Assembly: GCA_023301545.1 (NCBI GenBank)
Contig: JALZUI010000063.1
Location: forward strand, 1-8,572
Direction: 5' to 3'
Source of the DNA: Akkermansiaceae bacterium
GTDB lineage: Bacteria; Verrucomicrobiota; Verrucomicrobiia; Verrucomicrobiales; Akkermansiaceae
Length of the DNA: 8,572 nucleotides
This document shows, one piece after another, positions 1-5,644 of the stretch. The position numbers and the translations under genes are program-made. Position 1 is the stretch's first letter. Every line of letters begins with the position of its first letter. Under the pieces are notes generated by a model. The model did no database searches. It was not told the origin of the DNA and worked only from the letters and a program-made list of their open reading frames with translations.

Positions 1-459
1 GGAAAGATCCTTAAACGGGCAGAAGCGCTCGTCACGAAAAACCAAGGCGTGGTCGCCAGACTCTCTGGCATCTATGGCCCAGGTCGCAGCGTCTTACTAA
101 AGCGCTTGCTCAAAGGCGAAGCCCAGATCGAAGAAGACGGCCGCCGCCTCATTAATCAAATTCACCAAGAAGATGCCGCTGGCGCCCTCCTGTTTATCGC
201 CGAGAACATCAGCAAGTTAGCGGGTGAAGTCTTCAACGTCACCGACTCCAATCCTCGGAGCCAAAAAGCCACCTACGAAGGTCTCTGTAAAACCCTAGAT
301 CTCCCCTTGCCTCCCGTCGGTAAGCGAGACCTCAACCGCAAGCGAGGCTGGACGCACAAAGCCGTTTCCAATGCCAAACTCCGCCAAGCAGGCTGGGAAC
401 CCAAGCACCCAGACTTCCTAATCGCGAGCCCAGAGGTCGCTAAGTCTTTGGAACTTTAA
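1..459 (+). CDS. NAD(P)-dependent epimerase/dehydratase, extended SDR, YeeZ-like (3' part only)
   Basis: The reading frame is open from the first base, so this is the C-terminal ~152 residues of a gene that begins outside the window. The GTG at 49 is an internal valine codon and not a start. The stretch VVARLSGIYGPGR is the conserved strand and turn that follows the YxxxK active site in extended short-chain dehydrogenases. It is followed by the substrate-pocket segment NQIHQEDAAGALLFIAE and by EVFNVTD, the strand typical of NAD-dependent epimerases. The Rossmann nucleotide-binding motif and catalytic Tyr/Lys would lie upstream and cannot be checked. The short RLSGIYGPGR form resembles the E. 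coli YeeZ subgroup. The substrate is unknown. It is separated from trpA by 78 bases with no clear terminator, so read-through into trpA is possible. Confidence 0.85.
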   Translation, partial: GKILKRAEALVTKNQGVVARLSGIYGPGRSVLLKRLLKGEAQIEEDGRRLINQIHQEDAAGALLFIAENISKLAGEVFNVTDSNPRSQKATYEGLCKTLDLPLPPVGKRDLNRKRGWTHKAVSNAKLRQAGWEPKHPDFLIASPEVAKSLEL

Positions 460-502
460 TCGCAGGGCTACTTTTTAACTGCAAAAGAAAACGAATTTTC
501 AT

Positions 503-530
503 TTGTCATCGCTCGTGCCTCAGATTAGAT
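503..530 (+). promoter_or_regulatory. Weak candidate promoter for trpA-dapF
   Basis: TTGTCA (503-508) is a 5/6 match to the -35 consensus. After a 16-base spacer comes TTAGAT (525-530), a poor -10. Only seven bases separate this -10 from the trpA ATG, which would make the message leaderless. Tentative, because the -10 match is weak. Confidence 0.25.
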
Positions 531-537
531 CATAGGC

Positions 538-1335
538 ATGAATCGTATCGACGAAACATTTCAACAACTGAAAGCAGACGGGAAGAAAGCCTTTGTCGCT
601 TACGTTAGTGCTGGAGATCCTGGTTTTGAGACTTCTCTGGAGATCATCAAAGGCTTAGCAGATAGCGGAGCGGATTTGATCGAGCTAGGAGTCCCCTTCT
701 CTGATCCCCTCGCAGATGGAATCGTCAACCAATTGGCCGCTGATCGCGCGCTCAAGGCCGGAATGACCACCCCTAAGGTGCTAGAGCTGGTTCGTGAGTT
801 CCGTAAGAGCCACCAAACCCCGATCATTCTCTTTACCTACCTCAACCCGATCTATTCCTACGGGTATGAAAGATTCCTCGGAGACGCGCATGAAGCGGGT
901 GTCGATGGACTCCTCCTCCTTGACCTCCCACCGGATGAGGCGAAGCTGAACGAAGAATTATCGAAGGAATCCCCCCTTAAAACAATCACCCTCATTGCCC
1001 CGACCTCACCAGATAACCGTATTGAGCTCCTCGCAAAACAGAGCGAAGGCTTTATCTACGCCCTCTCTCGTACTGGCGTAACAGGTTCAGACAGTGGTGG
1101 CCCTTCTGCCGCGGTAGCTGACACCGTCGCTCGCATCAAGGCTCACACTGATACTCCCGTATGTATTGGGTTTGGGATCACAACCCCAGAGCAAGCCGCT
1201 GAGGTCGCCGCTAATGCTGATGGCGTGATCGTTGGTTCTGCGATCGTAAAACAAATCCAAGAGAACCCGACGCAGGCTGTAAAAGCGGTAATCGACTTTA
1301 CTAAACCACTAATCGAGGCTACCCATAACGCATGA
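538..1335 (+). CDS. trpA: Tryptophan synthase alpha chain
   Basis: TrpA cleaves indole-3-glycerol phosphate to indole and glyceraldehyde-3-phosphate and passes indole through a tunnel to TrpB in the cytoplasmic alpha2-beta2 complex. The 265-residue protein is full length for the family. The two catalytic acids fall at Glu49 (LIELGVPFSDP) and Asp60 (PLADG), the same numbers as in E. coli. The active-site loop reads FIYALSRTGVTG, with Tyr174 and Thr182. Phosphate-binding glycines are in CIGFGITTPEQ and GVIVGSAIV. The ATG at 538 gives the normal N-terminus; there is no good Shine-Dalgarno before it. One oddity is DGIVNQ after the catalytic Asp, where most TrpA proteins have DGP. No trpB is visible nearby: the gene to the left is an SDR. 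The stop overlaps the dapF start, so the two are probably co-transcribed and translationally coupled. Confidence 0.97.
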   Translation: MNRIDETFQQLKADGKKAFVAYVSAGDPGFETSLEIIKGLADSGADLIELGVPFSDPLADGIVNQLAADRALKAGMTTPKVLELVREFRKSHQTPIILFTYLNPIYSYGYERFLGDAHEAGVDGLLLLDLPPDEAKLNEELSKESPLKTITLIAPTSPDNRIELLAKQSEGFIYALSRTGVTGSDSGGPSAAVADTVARIKAHTDTPVCIGFGITTPEQAAEVAANADGVIVGSAIVKQIQENPTQAVKAVIDFTKPLIEATHNA

Positions 1336-2144
1336 AACTGAACTTTACTAAAATGAATGGTGCAGGGAATGACTTTGTCGTTCTTGATAACCGCGACCTC
1401 TCGATTTCACTCACTAAGGAGCAAATCGAATCCATCTGTGACCGTCACCGTGGTGTCGGCGCCGATGGACTCCTCGCTGTTGAGCCTGCCGAATCTGGAG
1501 CAAATTATAAGTTCCGCTATTATAACGCAGATGGCGGTGAAGCTGAAATGTGTGGAAACGGCGCTCGTTGCTACGGCCGATTTGCCCAAGCCCTCAGCGA
1601 ACAAGCATCTGAACTCCTCACCTTTGAAACTGTTGTCGGCGAACTCGCTGCTAAATTCGATGGCAACTTGGTAGAAATCGCCATGTCTGATCCATTTGAC
1701 CTGGAGCGAGACATCGACCTTGGAATCGAAGGATTAGGTAAAGTAGATTACGTTAATACCGGAGTCCCCCATGTCATCGCCTTTGTTGACGACCTCGCAA
1801 ATACCGACGTCATTGCACTAGGTCGCGCCATCCGCAACCATGAGCACTTTGCCCCTGCAGGAACAAACGTCAATTTCGCGTCAAAAGTAGGTGAGCAACA
1901 CATTGCCATCCGTACTTACGAACGTGGAGTCGAAGGAGAAACCCTAGCCTGTGGTACAGGAATGACCGCTTGCGCCCTCATTCATAACTTGCACACCAGC
2001 ACCCCGTCTCCCATCAAGGTTGACGTTAAAGGTGGAGACACCCTAGAAATCGGATTCGTACCGCAATCCGATCAGCAGTTCACTGAGGTCACACTCAAAG
2101 GCCCAGCAGACTTCGTCTTCACTGGCCAAATCGAGATTGCTTAA
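1332..2144 (+). CDS. dapF: Diaminopimelate epimerase
   Basis: DapF interconverts LL- and meso-diaminopimelate, the last step before lysine and the source of the meso-DAP used in peptidoglycan. It is a cytoplasmic, PLP-independent two-base racemase. The 270-residue protein is full length. It starts with the family signature KMNGAGNDFVVLD. It has both catalytic cysteines: Cys74 in the NADGGEAEMCGNGARC motif and Cys207 in YERGVEGETLACGTG. His147 in the VNTGVPH motif and Asn181 in GTNVNF are also present. The two halves correspond to the two pseudo-symmetric domains. The ATG shares bases with the trpA TGA (ATGA, 4-base overlap). A GAGG lies 13 bases upstream, rather far for a ribosome site, so re-initiation after trpA is likely. 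A strong terminator follows 18 bases after the stop, so the unit ends here. Confidence 0.97.
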   Translation: MKLNFTKMNGAGNDFVVLDNRDLSISLTKEQIESICDRHRGVGADGLLAVEPAESGANYKFRYYNADGGEAEMCGNGARCYGRFAQALSEQASELLTFETVVGELAAKFDGNLVEIAMSDPFDLERDIDLGIEGLGKVDYVNTGVPHVIAFVDDLANTDVIALGRAIRNHEHFAPAGTNVNFASKVGEQHIAIRTYERGVEGETLACGTGMTACALIHNLHTSTPSPIKVDVKGGDTLEIGFVPQSDQQFTEVTLKGPADFVFTGQIEIA

Positions 2145-2161
2145 ATTCATTCCGCGACACC

Positions 2162-2199
2162 GCCCCTACCCGCTTTTCTCGGGCTAGGGGCAGTTTTTT
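2162..2199 (+). terminator. Intrinsic terminator after dapF
   Basis: GCCCCTACCCG (2162-2172) pairs with CGGGCTAGGGGC (2180-2191), with one bulged C in the right arm and a 7-base loop. Six T residues follow at 2194-2199. This GC-rich stem plus T-run is a strong Rho-independent terminator that separates trpA-dapF from thrC. Confidence 0.9.
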
Positions 2200-2206
2200 G
2201 TCCATT

Positions 2207-2245
2207 GAAAGAGGATTTGCCCTCTTTCCCATCGGTTCTTCCGAT
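2207..2245 (+). promoter_or_regulatory. Two perfect hairpins in the thrC leader, role unknown
   Basis: GAAAGAGG (2207-2214) is the exact reverse complement of CCTCTTTC (2221-2228), with a six-base loop. Two bases later ATCGG (2231-2235) pairs with CCGAT (2241-2245) across TTCTT. Neither is followed by a T-run, so they are not simple terminators. No leader peptide rich in Thr or Ile was seen, so classic attenuation is not supported. The hairpins may be transcribed leader structure, an operator-like inverted repeat, or chance. Confidence 0.35.
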
Positions 2246-2251
2246 AAAATC

Positions 2252-2280
2252 TTGCCAGCACCCTCACTTGGTTCTAACAC
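2252..2280 (+). promoter_or_regulatory. Weak candidate promoter for thrC
   Basis: TTGCCA (2252-2257) matches the -35 consensus at 5/6. A 17-base spacer leads to TAACAC (2275-2280), a 3/6 -10. Transcription would begin within a few bases of the ATG at 2291. An alternative -10, TAAAAT at 2245-2250, has no recognisable -35. Confidence 0.2.
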
Positions 2281-2290
2281 CTTAGGACGT

Positions 2291-3592
2291 ATGGACTTTT
2301 ATAGCACCAAGACCCCTGCCAATAAGGTTAACCTCAAGGAGGCGATCATTCGCTCTCTTCCACCTGATAACGGTCTCTATATGCCCGAAGAGATCCCCAA
2401 GCTTTCTGACGAGTTTTGGGCGAATTGGCGTAGTTACTCCTTTGCGGAGCTCGGTTTCCAAATCGTCAAGCCCCTCCTCGGTGACGATATTCCAGAAAGC
2501 GACCTACGTAAGATCGTAGAGGAAGCAATCAACTTTGACGCTCCTCTAGTCCCACTCTCAGACAAGCTCTCTATTCTAGAACTCTTTCAGGGTCCAACCC
2601 TTGCCTTCAAGGACTTCGGCGCCCGCTTTATGGCTCGTCTTATGGGATACCTCACTAAAGACGATCAGAGCATGCTGACCGTTCTCGTGGCCACTTCTGG
2701 TGATACTGGTGGAGCCGTTGCTAGCGCTTTCCATAAGGTGCCAGGAACTCGTGTCGTCATCCTGTACCCCAAAGGAAAGGTCTCTGCACTCCAAGAAAAG
2801 CAACTAGTCACTCTTGGCGATAATATCCACGCCCTTGAAATTGACGGAACCTTTGACGATTGCCAACGCATGGTCAAAGCGGCCTTCCTCAACCGTGAAC
2901 TCTCCGAGAAATTAAACCTCACTTCCGCGAACTCTATTAATATTTCGCGTCTCATTCCTCAGAGCTTTTACTACTTCCACGCGGCTCGCCAACTCCCTGA
3001 GGGACAACTTCCGACCTTCGTTATCCCTAGTGGAAACTTCGGTAACCTCACCGCTGGGCTCCTCGCCCAAGAGATGGGACTCCCGATCAAGCACTTTGTC
3101 GCTGCGACAAACGTAAACGACGTCGTTCCGAGCTATCTCAAATCAGGTCAATACGAACCACGCCCATCAACCGCAACGATCTCAAACGCCATGGATGTAG
3201 GTGCGCCGAGTAACTTCGCCCGCATGAGCGAACTCTTTTCGGGAAGCTGGGATAAAATGCGTGAAGGCATCGAGGGCTACTCCTTTGATGACGCCACCAC
3301 TCGTACCGCGATCAAAGGCACCGCTGAACGTTACGACTACCAAGTCTGCCCCCACACCGCAGTTGGCGTCCTCGCCGCTGAAGAATGGGCAAAAACCAAT
3401 AGCGACGATCATAACATCGTACTTGCCACCGCGCACCCTTCTAAATTCCTCCCTACGATGGAAGAAGAACTAGGCAAAGGTTCAACGATAGTTCCAGAGC
3501 GCCTAGCCTGCCTCGCGAACCTCCCAAAGGTCGCGACCCTTCTCCCTGCAGAAGAGCAAGCGCTGCAAGATTGGATTACCGAACAGTTCTAA
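2291..3592 (+). CDS. thrC: Threonine synthase (PLP-dependent)
   Basis: ThrC converts O-phospho-L-homoserine to threonine and phosphate. The ATG at 2291 gives a 433-residue protein that opens with MDFYSTKTPANKVNLKEAI, the usual N-terminus of the family. The frame stays open back to a TTG at 2198, but that codon lies on the last bases of the dapF terminator, so the longer form is rejected. The PLP lysine is Lys107 in QGPTLAFKDFG, the same position as in E. coli. The motif TSGDTGGA (135-142) and the phosphate-binding loop SGNFGNLTAG (247-256) are present, as are TSANSINISR (211-220), MDVGAPSN (301-308) and ATAHPSKF (379-386). This is the E. coli/yeast-type ThrC and not the plant type. AGGA at 2284-2287 is only three bases from the start, too close for a good ribosome site. 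It is a single-gene unit between two terminators. Confidence 0.96.
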   Translation: MDFYSTKTPANKVNLKEAIIRSLPPDNGLYMPEEIPKLSDEFWANWRSYSFAELGFQIVKPLLGDDIPESDLRKIVEEAINFDAPLVPLSDKLSILELFQGPTLAFKDFGARFMARLMGYLTKDDQSMLTVLVATSGDTGGAVASAFHKVPGTRVVILYPKGKVSALQEKQLVTLGDNIHALEIDGTFDDCQRMVKAAFLNRELSEKLNLTSANSINISRLIPQSFYYFHAARQLPEGQLPTFVIPSGNFGNLTAGLLAQEMGLPIKHFVAATNVNDVVPSYLKSGQYEPRPSTATISNAMDVGAPSNFARMSELFSGSWDKMREGIEGYSFDDATTRTAIKGTAERYDYQVCPHTAVGVLAAEEWAKTNSDDHNIVLATAHPSKFLPTMEEELGKGSTIVPERLACLANLPKVATLLPAEEQALQDWITEQF

Positions 3593-3611
3593 CCCTAATA
3601 AAAACCATTCA

Positions 3612-3644
3612 CCCTCTTATCGCACTTGTGATAAGAGGGTTTTT
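3612..3644 (+). terminator. Intrinsic terminator after thrC
   Basis: CCCTCTTATC (3612-3621) and GATAAGAGGG (3630-3639) form a perfect ten-pair stem around an eight-base loop, which can close further by a C-G and a G-U pair. Five T residues follow at 3640-3644. It lies 20 bases after the thrC stop. Confidence 0.92.
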
Positions 3645-3707
3645 CTTACCCCTTTACTAAGTCACATTACTTAAAATGAAGTATTTTTAATTAAAGTAAG
3701 TATTTTT

Positions 3708-3845
3708 GTGACTCTTCTCCTTCTTTAACGCTCTATAAGTATGAAGCAAAGATGCTTCACCCCGGATGAGCAATCATTCGGTTATATTGTGCGTTGTTGT
3801 TCTTCAGTCGAGTACCTTTGGGTATTCGGCTGATTTGCGTTTGAG
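3708..3845 (+). repeat. Structured direct repeat, copy 1 (candidate structured RNA or REP/MITE-like element)
   Basis: First of two copies at a spacing of 192 bases. Positions 3728-3842 match the second copy with one difference in 115. The wider 138-base unit has six. Three hairpins follow one another. TGAAGCA/TGCTTCA (3742-3748, 3753-3759) has loop AAGA. CCGGATGA/TCATTCGG (3762-3769, 3774-3781) has loop GCAA. TCAGTCGAGTACC/GGTATTCGGCTGA (3804-3816, 3821-3833) has loop TTTG. AACGC (3727-3731) can pair with GCGTT (3837-3841) to close the whole. Three pairs in hairpins 2 and 3 are G-U and hold only if the + strand is the folded strand. A 30-codon frame (3741-3833) also runs through the unit but is not claimed as a gene. 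The family is not recognised. It lies between the convergent 3' ends of thrC and the channel gene, a common home for REP-like elements. Confidence 0.85.
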
Positions 3846-3899
3846 AGGACGTGCTCAGAGAGGCTTTCTACATTTTCTGTAAATATTCTCCATTTCTTT

Positions 3900-4037
3900 G
3901 TGACCCTTTTCCTTCTATGACGCTCTATAAGTATGAAGCAAAGATGCTTCACCCCGGATGAGCAATCATTCGGTTATATTGTGCGTTGTTGTTCTTCAGT
4001 CGAGTACCCTTGGGTATTCGGCTGATTTGCGTTTAAG
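3900..4037 (+). repeat. Structured direct repeat, copy 2 (candidate structured RNA or REP/MITE-like element)
   Basis: Second copy, ungapped against the first. All three hairpins are kept exactly: 3934-3951, 3954-3973 and 3996-4025. The single core difference (C at 4009 for T at 3817) falls in the four-base loop of the third hairpin, giving CTTG. In the closing helix, G3919 replaces A3727 and still pairs with T4033 as G-U. The 30-codon frame is also kept (3933-4025) but changes Leu to Pro at the loop substitution. The two copies differ more in their outer 20 bases than in the core. A small stem, GGGAG/CTCCC with loop CGT (4037-4049), abuts this copy only. On the minus strand it could act as a weak stop for the channel operon, but no good T-run follows it. 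Confidence 0.85.
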
Positions 4038-4068
4038 GGAGCGTCTCCCAACGCCTAGACCTAGCTCG

Positions 4069-4881
4069 TCAATCTAACTCACTGCCACACGATCTGCAGA
4101 ACTTGGCATCTTCGAGGTGCCCGTGTGCTCCACAGCCTTTACAGGCGTCGGTGGTCGTATCTTTACTATTCGTATTCGACAGCTCCGCCGCCACGATCCC
4201 TGTAGGAACCGCGATAATAGCATAGGTCGATAACATCGTTAGAGTCGCTACCACTTTCCCTAAAGCGGAGGTTGGAGAGACATCTCCGTAACCCACGGTC
4301 GAAATCGTAACAATCGCCCAGTAAATACTCTGAGGAATATTTGCATACCCATCATTGTGACTCCCTTCGACTAGATACATCACCGTTCCTGCAATCACGG
4401 AAAAAACGACCACGGTCATAAAGAAGACAAAAATCTTAGCTCGGCTTTTATACAGAGCGCGCATGATAATATCTCCCCCTTCAATATGGTTCACCATCTT
4501 CATCACACGGAACATGCGCAGCAGACGGAGAATCCGAATCACCAAGAGCGAATGCGTCCCTGGGAAAAAGAGCCCGATATACGTCGGTAAGCAACTCAGT
4601 AAATCAACAACTCCAAAAAAGCTTTTAGCATAAGCCTTAGGGCGCTTCACGACCCATAACCGCACGATGTATTCAATCGAAAAAACAATCGTGAAAACCC
4701 ATTCTAGAACTAATAACAGCGTACCATATTTTACCTTCACGCTATCAACACTCTCGATCATCACGGCCGCTACACTTCCTATAATCATGCAGAGCAGGAA
4801 CATATCAAAGATGTGCCCCTTCGAGGTCTCGGCCTCAAAGATTACTGAGTGAACCTTTTCCTTGAGCGTTTTCTTATTCAT
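4069..4881 (-). CDS. Voltage-gated-type potassium channel with C-terminal zinc ribbon
   Basis: Predicted inner-membrane K+ channel subunit of 270 residues that would assemble as a tetramer. Six membrane segments can be seen: S1 about 23-44, S2 55-78, S3 85-106, S4 112-130, S5 148-171 and S6 208-233. S4 carries the voltage-sensor pattern of a charge every third residue: Arg116, Arg119, Arg122, Arg125 and Lys128. The pore helix and selectivity filter read SIYWAIVTISTVGYGD, with TVGYGD at 195-200, which indicates K+ selectivity. S6 holds AVPTGIV with Pro226. The cytoplasmic tail ends in two CxxC pairs (Cys247/250 and Cys262/265), a zinc-ribbon pattern seen in other bacterial channels. No RCK/TrkA_N domain is present. 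The start overlaps the end of the upstream lipoprotein gene by 8 bases, so the two probably form an operon with coupled translation. The actual gating and ligand are not known. Confidence 0.93.
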   Translation of the reverse strand: MNKKTLKEKVHSVIFEAETSKGHIFDMFLLCMIIGSVAAVMIESVDSVKVKYGTLLLVLEWVFTIVFSIEYIVRLWVVKRPKAYAKSFFGVVDLLSCLPTYIGLFFPGTHSLLVIRILRLLRMFRVMKMVNHIEGGDIIMRALYKSRAKIFVFFMTVVVFSVIAGTVMYLVEGSHNDGYANIPQSIYWAIVTISTVGYGDVSPTSALGKVVATLTMLSTYAIIAVPTGIVAAELSNTNSKDTTTDACKGCGAHGHLEDAKFCRSCGSELD

Positions 4882-5482
4882 TGAGTAATTCTTTTACGTC
4901 CTTCACACTCCGCCCACTGTTACTCGGATTCACATTATCTAGGATCACAGGCGGAACATAGTTCTTCTGTTGTCTCTGCACACGGTCGTCTAGTCCGTAC
5001 GAAAGCCTCTCGCTTGTTGCTTCTCGCGAGGCTGTTGTGCGGTACTTGCTAACGCCACTGTAGTCTGTAGTCGCTTCTCTTGCGGAGGATGTTCCATATT
5101 GGGAGTTTTGGCGGACAAACTCGGGGGATTGATCAAAGTCTCTCTTCCCTCCCCAGCGCTTAATCGCTGCATCCTTTGCTCCGGCCCAATCTTTTTTCAC
5201 ATACTCTCCGGAGTTAAATTCTTTGTTCGCTGAATTATTCGCGCCATTGAAGGCGTTGCTCTTATCAGCAAAGGGATTTTTCTTATCCGTTTGGATGCGG
5301 GTAAAGCCCGTCTCCTTATCCTGAACCATTTTGTAATCCCCCATCAGCTTTTCCGCCAATCCTCTCTCCTTAGCCGTAGAACTCGATGAATTCACGGACT
5401 CGCTATTCTCCGCGCCCTTTTGTGAGGCACAAGAGCTGAATAGCCAGAGACAGGTTGATAAAATGGAGACGGAGAAACGCAT
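4874..5482 (-). CDS. Predicted lipoprotein of unknown function
   Basis: I do not recognise this 202-residue protein. The N-terminus (MRFSVSILSTCLWLFSSC) has one Arg, a hydrophobic core and a lipobox-like LFSSC ending at Cys18, which predicts a secreted protein anchored by lipid. Phe at -3 is less usual than Leu, Val or Ala. The rest is hydrophilic, rich in Ser, Asn, Lys and charged residues, and probably largely disordered. REAT occurs twice (135-138 and 153-156) in a weak internal repeat. The C-terminus has a short proline/valine stretch (VPPVILD, 176-182) and a final helix-like segment, SVKDVKELL. No enzymatic motif is seen. The ATG at 5482 is chosen because it alone keeps the signal peptide; no Shine-Dalgarno precedes it. 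It overlaps the channel gene by 8 bases and is divergent from clpC, with 162 bases between. Confidence 0.75.
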   Translation of the reverse strand: MRFSVSILSTCLWLFSSCASQKGAENSESVNSSSSTAKERGLAEKLMGDYKMVQDKETGFTRIQTDKKNPFADKSNAFNGANNSANKEFNSGEYVKKDWAGAKDAAIKRWGGKRDFDQSPEFVRQNSQYGTSSAREATTDYSGVSKYRTTASREATSERLSYGLDDRVQRQQKNYVPPVILDNVNPSNSGRSVKDVKELLNE

Positions 5483-5491
5483 GGAAGAACT

Positions 5492-5520
5492 AAATAATCA
5501 GATTCACCACATAGTGACAA
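5492..5520 (-). promoter_or_regulatory. Weak candidate promoter for the lipoprotein-channel operon
   Basis: On the minus strand, TTGTCA (5520-5515) is a 5/6 -35. It is followed 17 bases on by TTATTT (5497-5492), a poor -10, nine bases before the ATG. This is only suggestive. Confidence 0.2.
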
Positions 5521-5609
5521 TAAAATTGGTAATTATTCATATTCTCCATTCCTAACATTCATCTCCCCTAGCGGATTAAAAATAAATACCCCCAAAACAC
5601 CGAAATTGT

Positions 5610-5637
5610 TTGATTCCTAGTTTCACCGAAGTAAAAT
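5610..5637 (+). promoter_or_regulatory. Candidate promoter for clpC, possibly leaderless
   Basis: TTGATT (5610-5615), a 16-base spacer and TAAAAT (5632-5637, 5/6 to the -10 consensus) lie seven bases before the clpC ATG at 5645. Transcription would start at or beside the ATG, and no Shine-Dalgarno is present. No CIRCE inverted repeat (HrcA) and no CtsR-like heptanucleotide repeat was seen in 5483-5644. Confidence 0.45.
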
Positions 5638-5644
5638 ACCTTAC

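Larger units (their letters stand above)
3645..4068. other. Intergenic region between convergent thrC and channel genes
   Basis: This 424-base gap contains the two structured repeats and no credible protein gene. Its left part (3660-3707) is very AT-rich and carries a ten-base direct repeat, AAGTATTTTT, at 3679-3688 and 3698-3707, just before copy 1. The 54-base spacer between the copies (3846-3899) does not resemble the sequence left of copy 1 beyond a few T-rich bases. I saw no convincing -35/-10 pair before either copy. TATAAG occurs at 3734-3739 and 3926-3931, but inside the repeat and without a well-spaced -35. Confidence 0.7.

Noticed and set aside
49..459. GTG at 49 as a true start of a short gene
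   Set aside because: The same frame is open to the window edge and encodes the continuous SDR fold, so this valine codon is internal.
2198..2290. N-terminal extension of ThrC or a leader peptide
   Set aside because: The start codon lies in the T-run of a strong terminator, and the sequence has no Thr/Ile cluster and no resemblance to ThrC N-termini.
3804..3842. Hairpin 3 as an intrinsic terminator
   Set aside because: The 13-pair stem is followed by TTTGCGTTT, not a T-run. thrC already has a strong terminator upstream, and on the minus strand the G-U pairs become A-C mismatches.
3708..4037. CRISPR array
   Set aside because: There are only two copies, the unit is ~138 bases with a 54-base spacer, and no cas genes are present.
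3723..4041. Integron attC sites
   Set aside because: Copy 1 ends (CTTTAAC and GTTTGAG) faintly resemble the RYYYAAC/GTTRRRY core sites, but the first base and several others miss the consensus, copy 2 fits worse, and there is no cassette gene between them and no integrase.
5483..5644. Heat-shock operator (CIRCE or CtsR box) before clpC
   Set aside because: No TTAGCACTC-type inverted repeat and no GGTCAAA-type direct repeat is visible.
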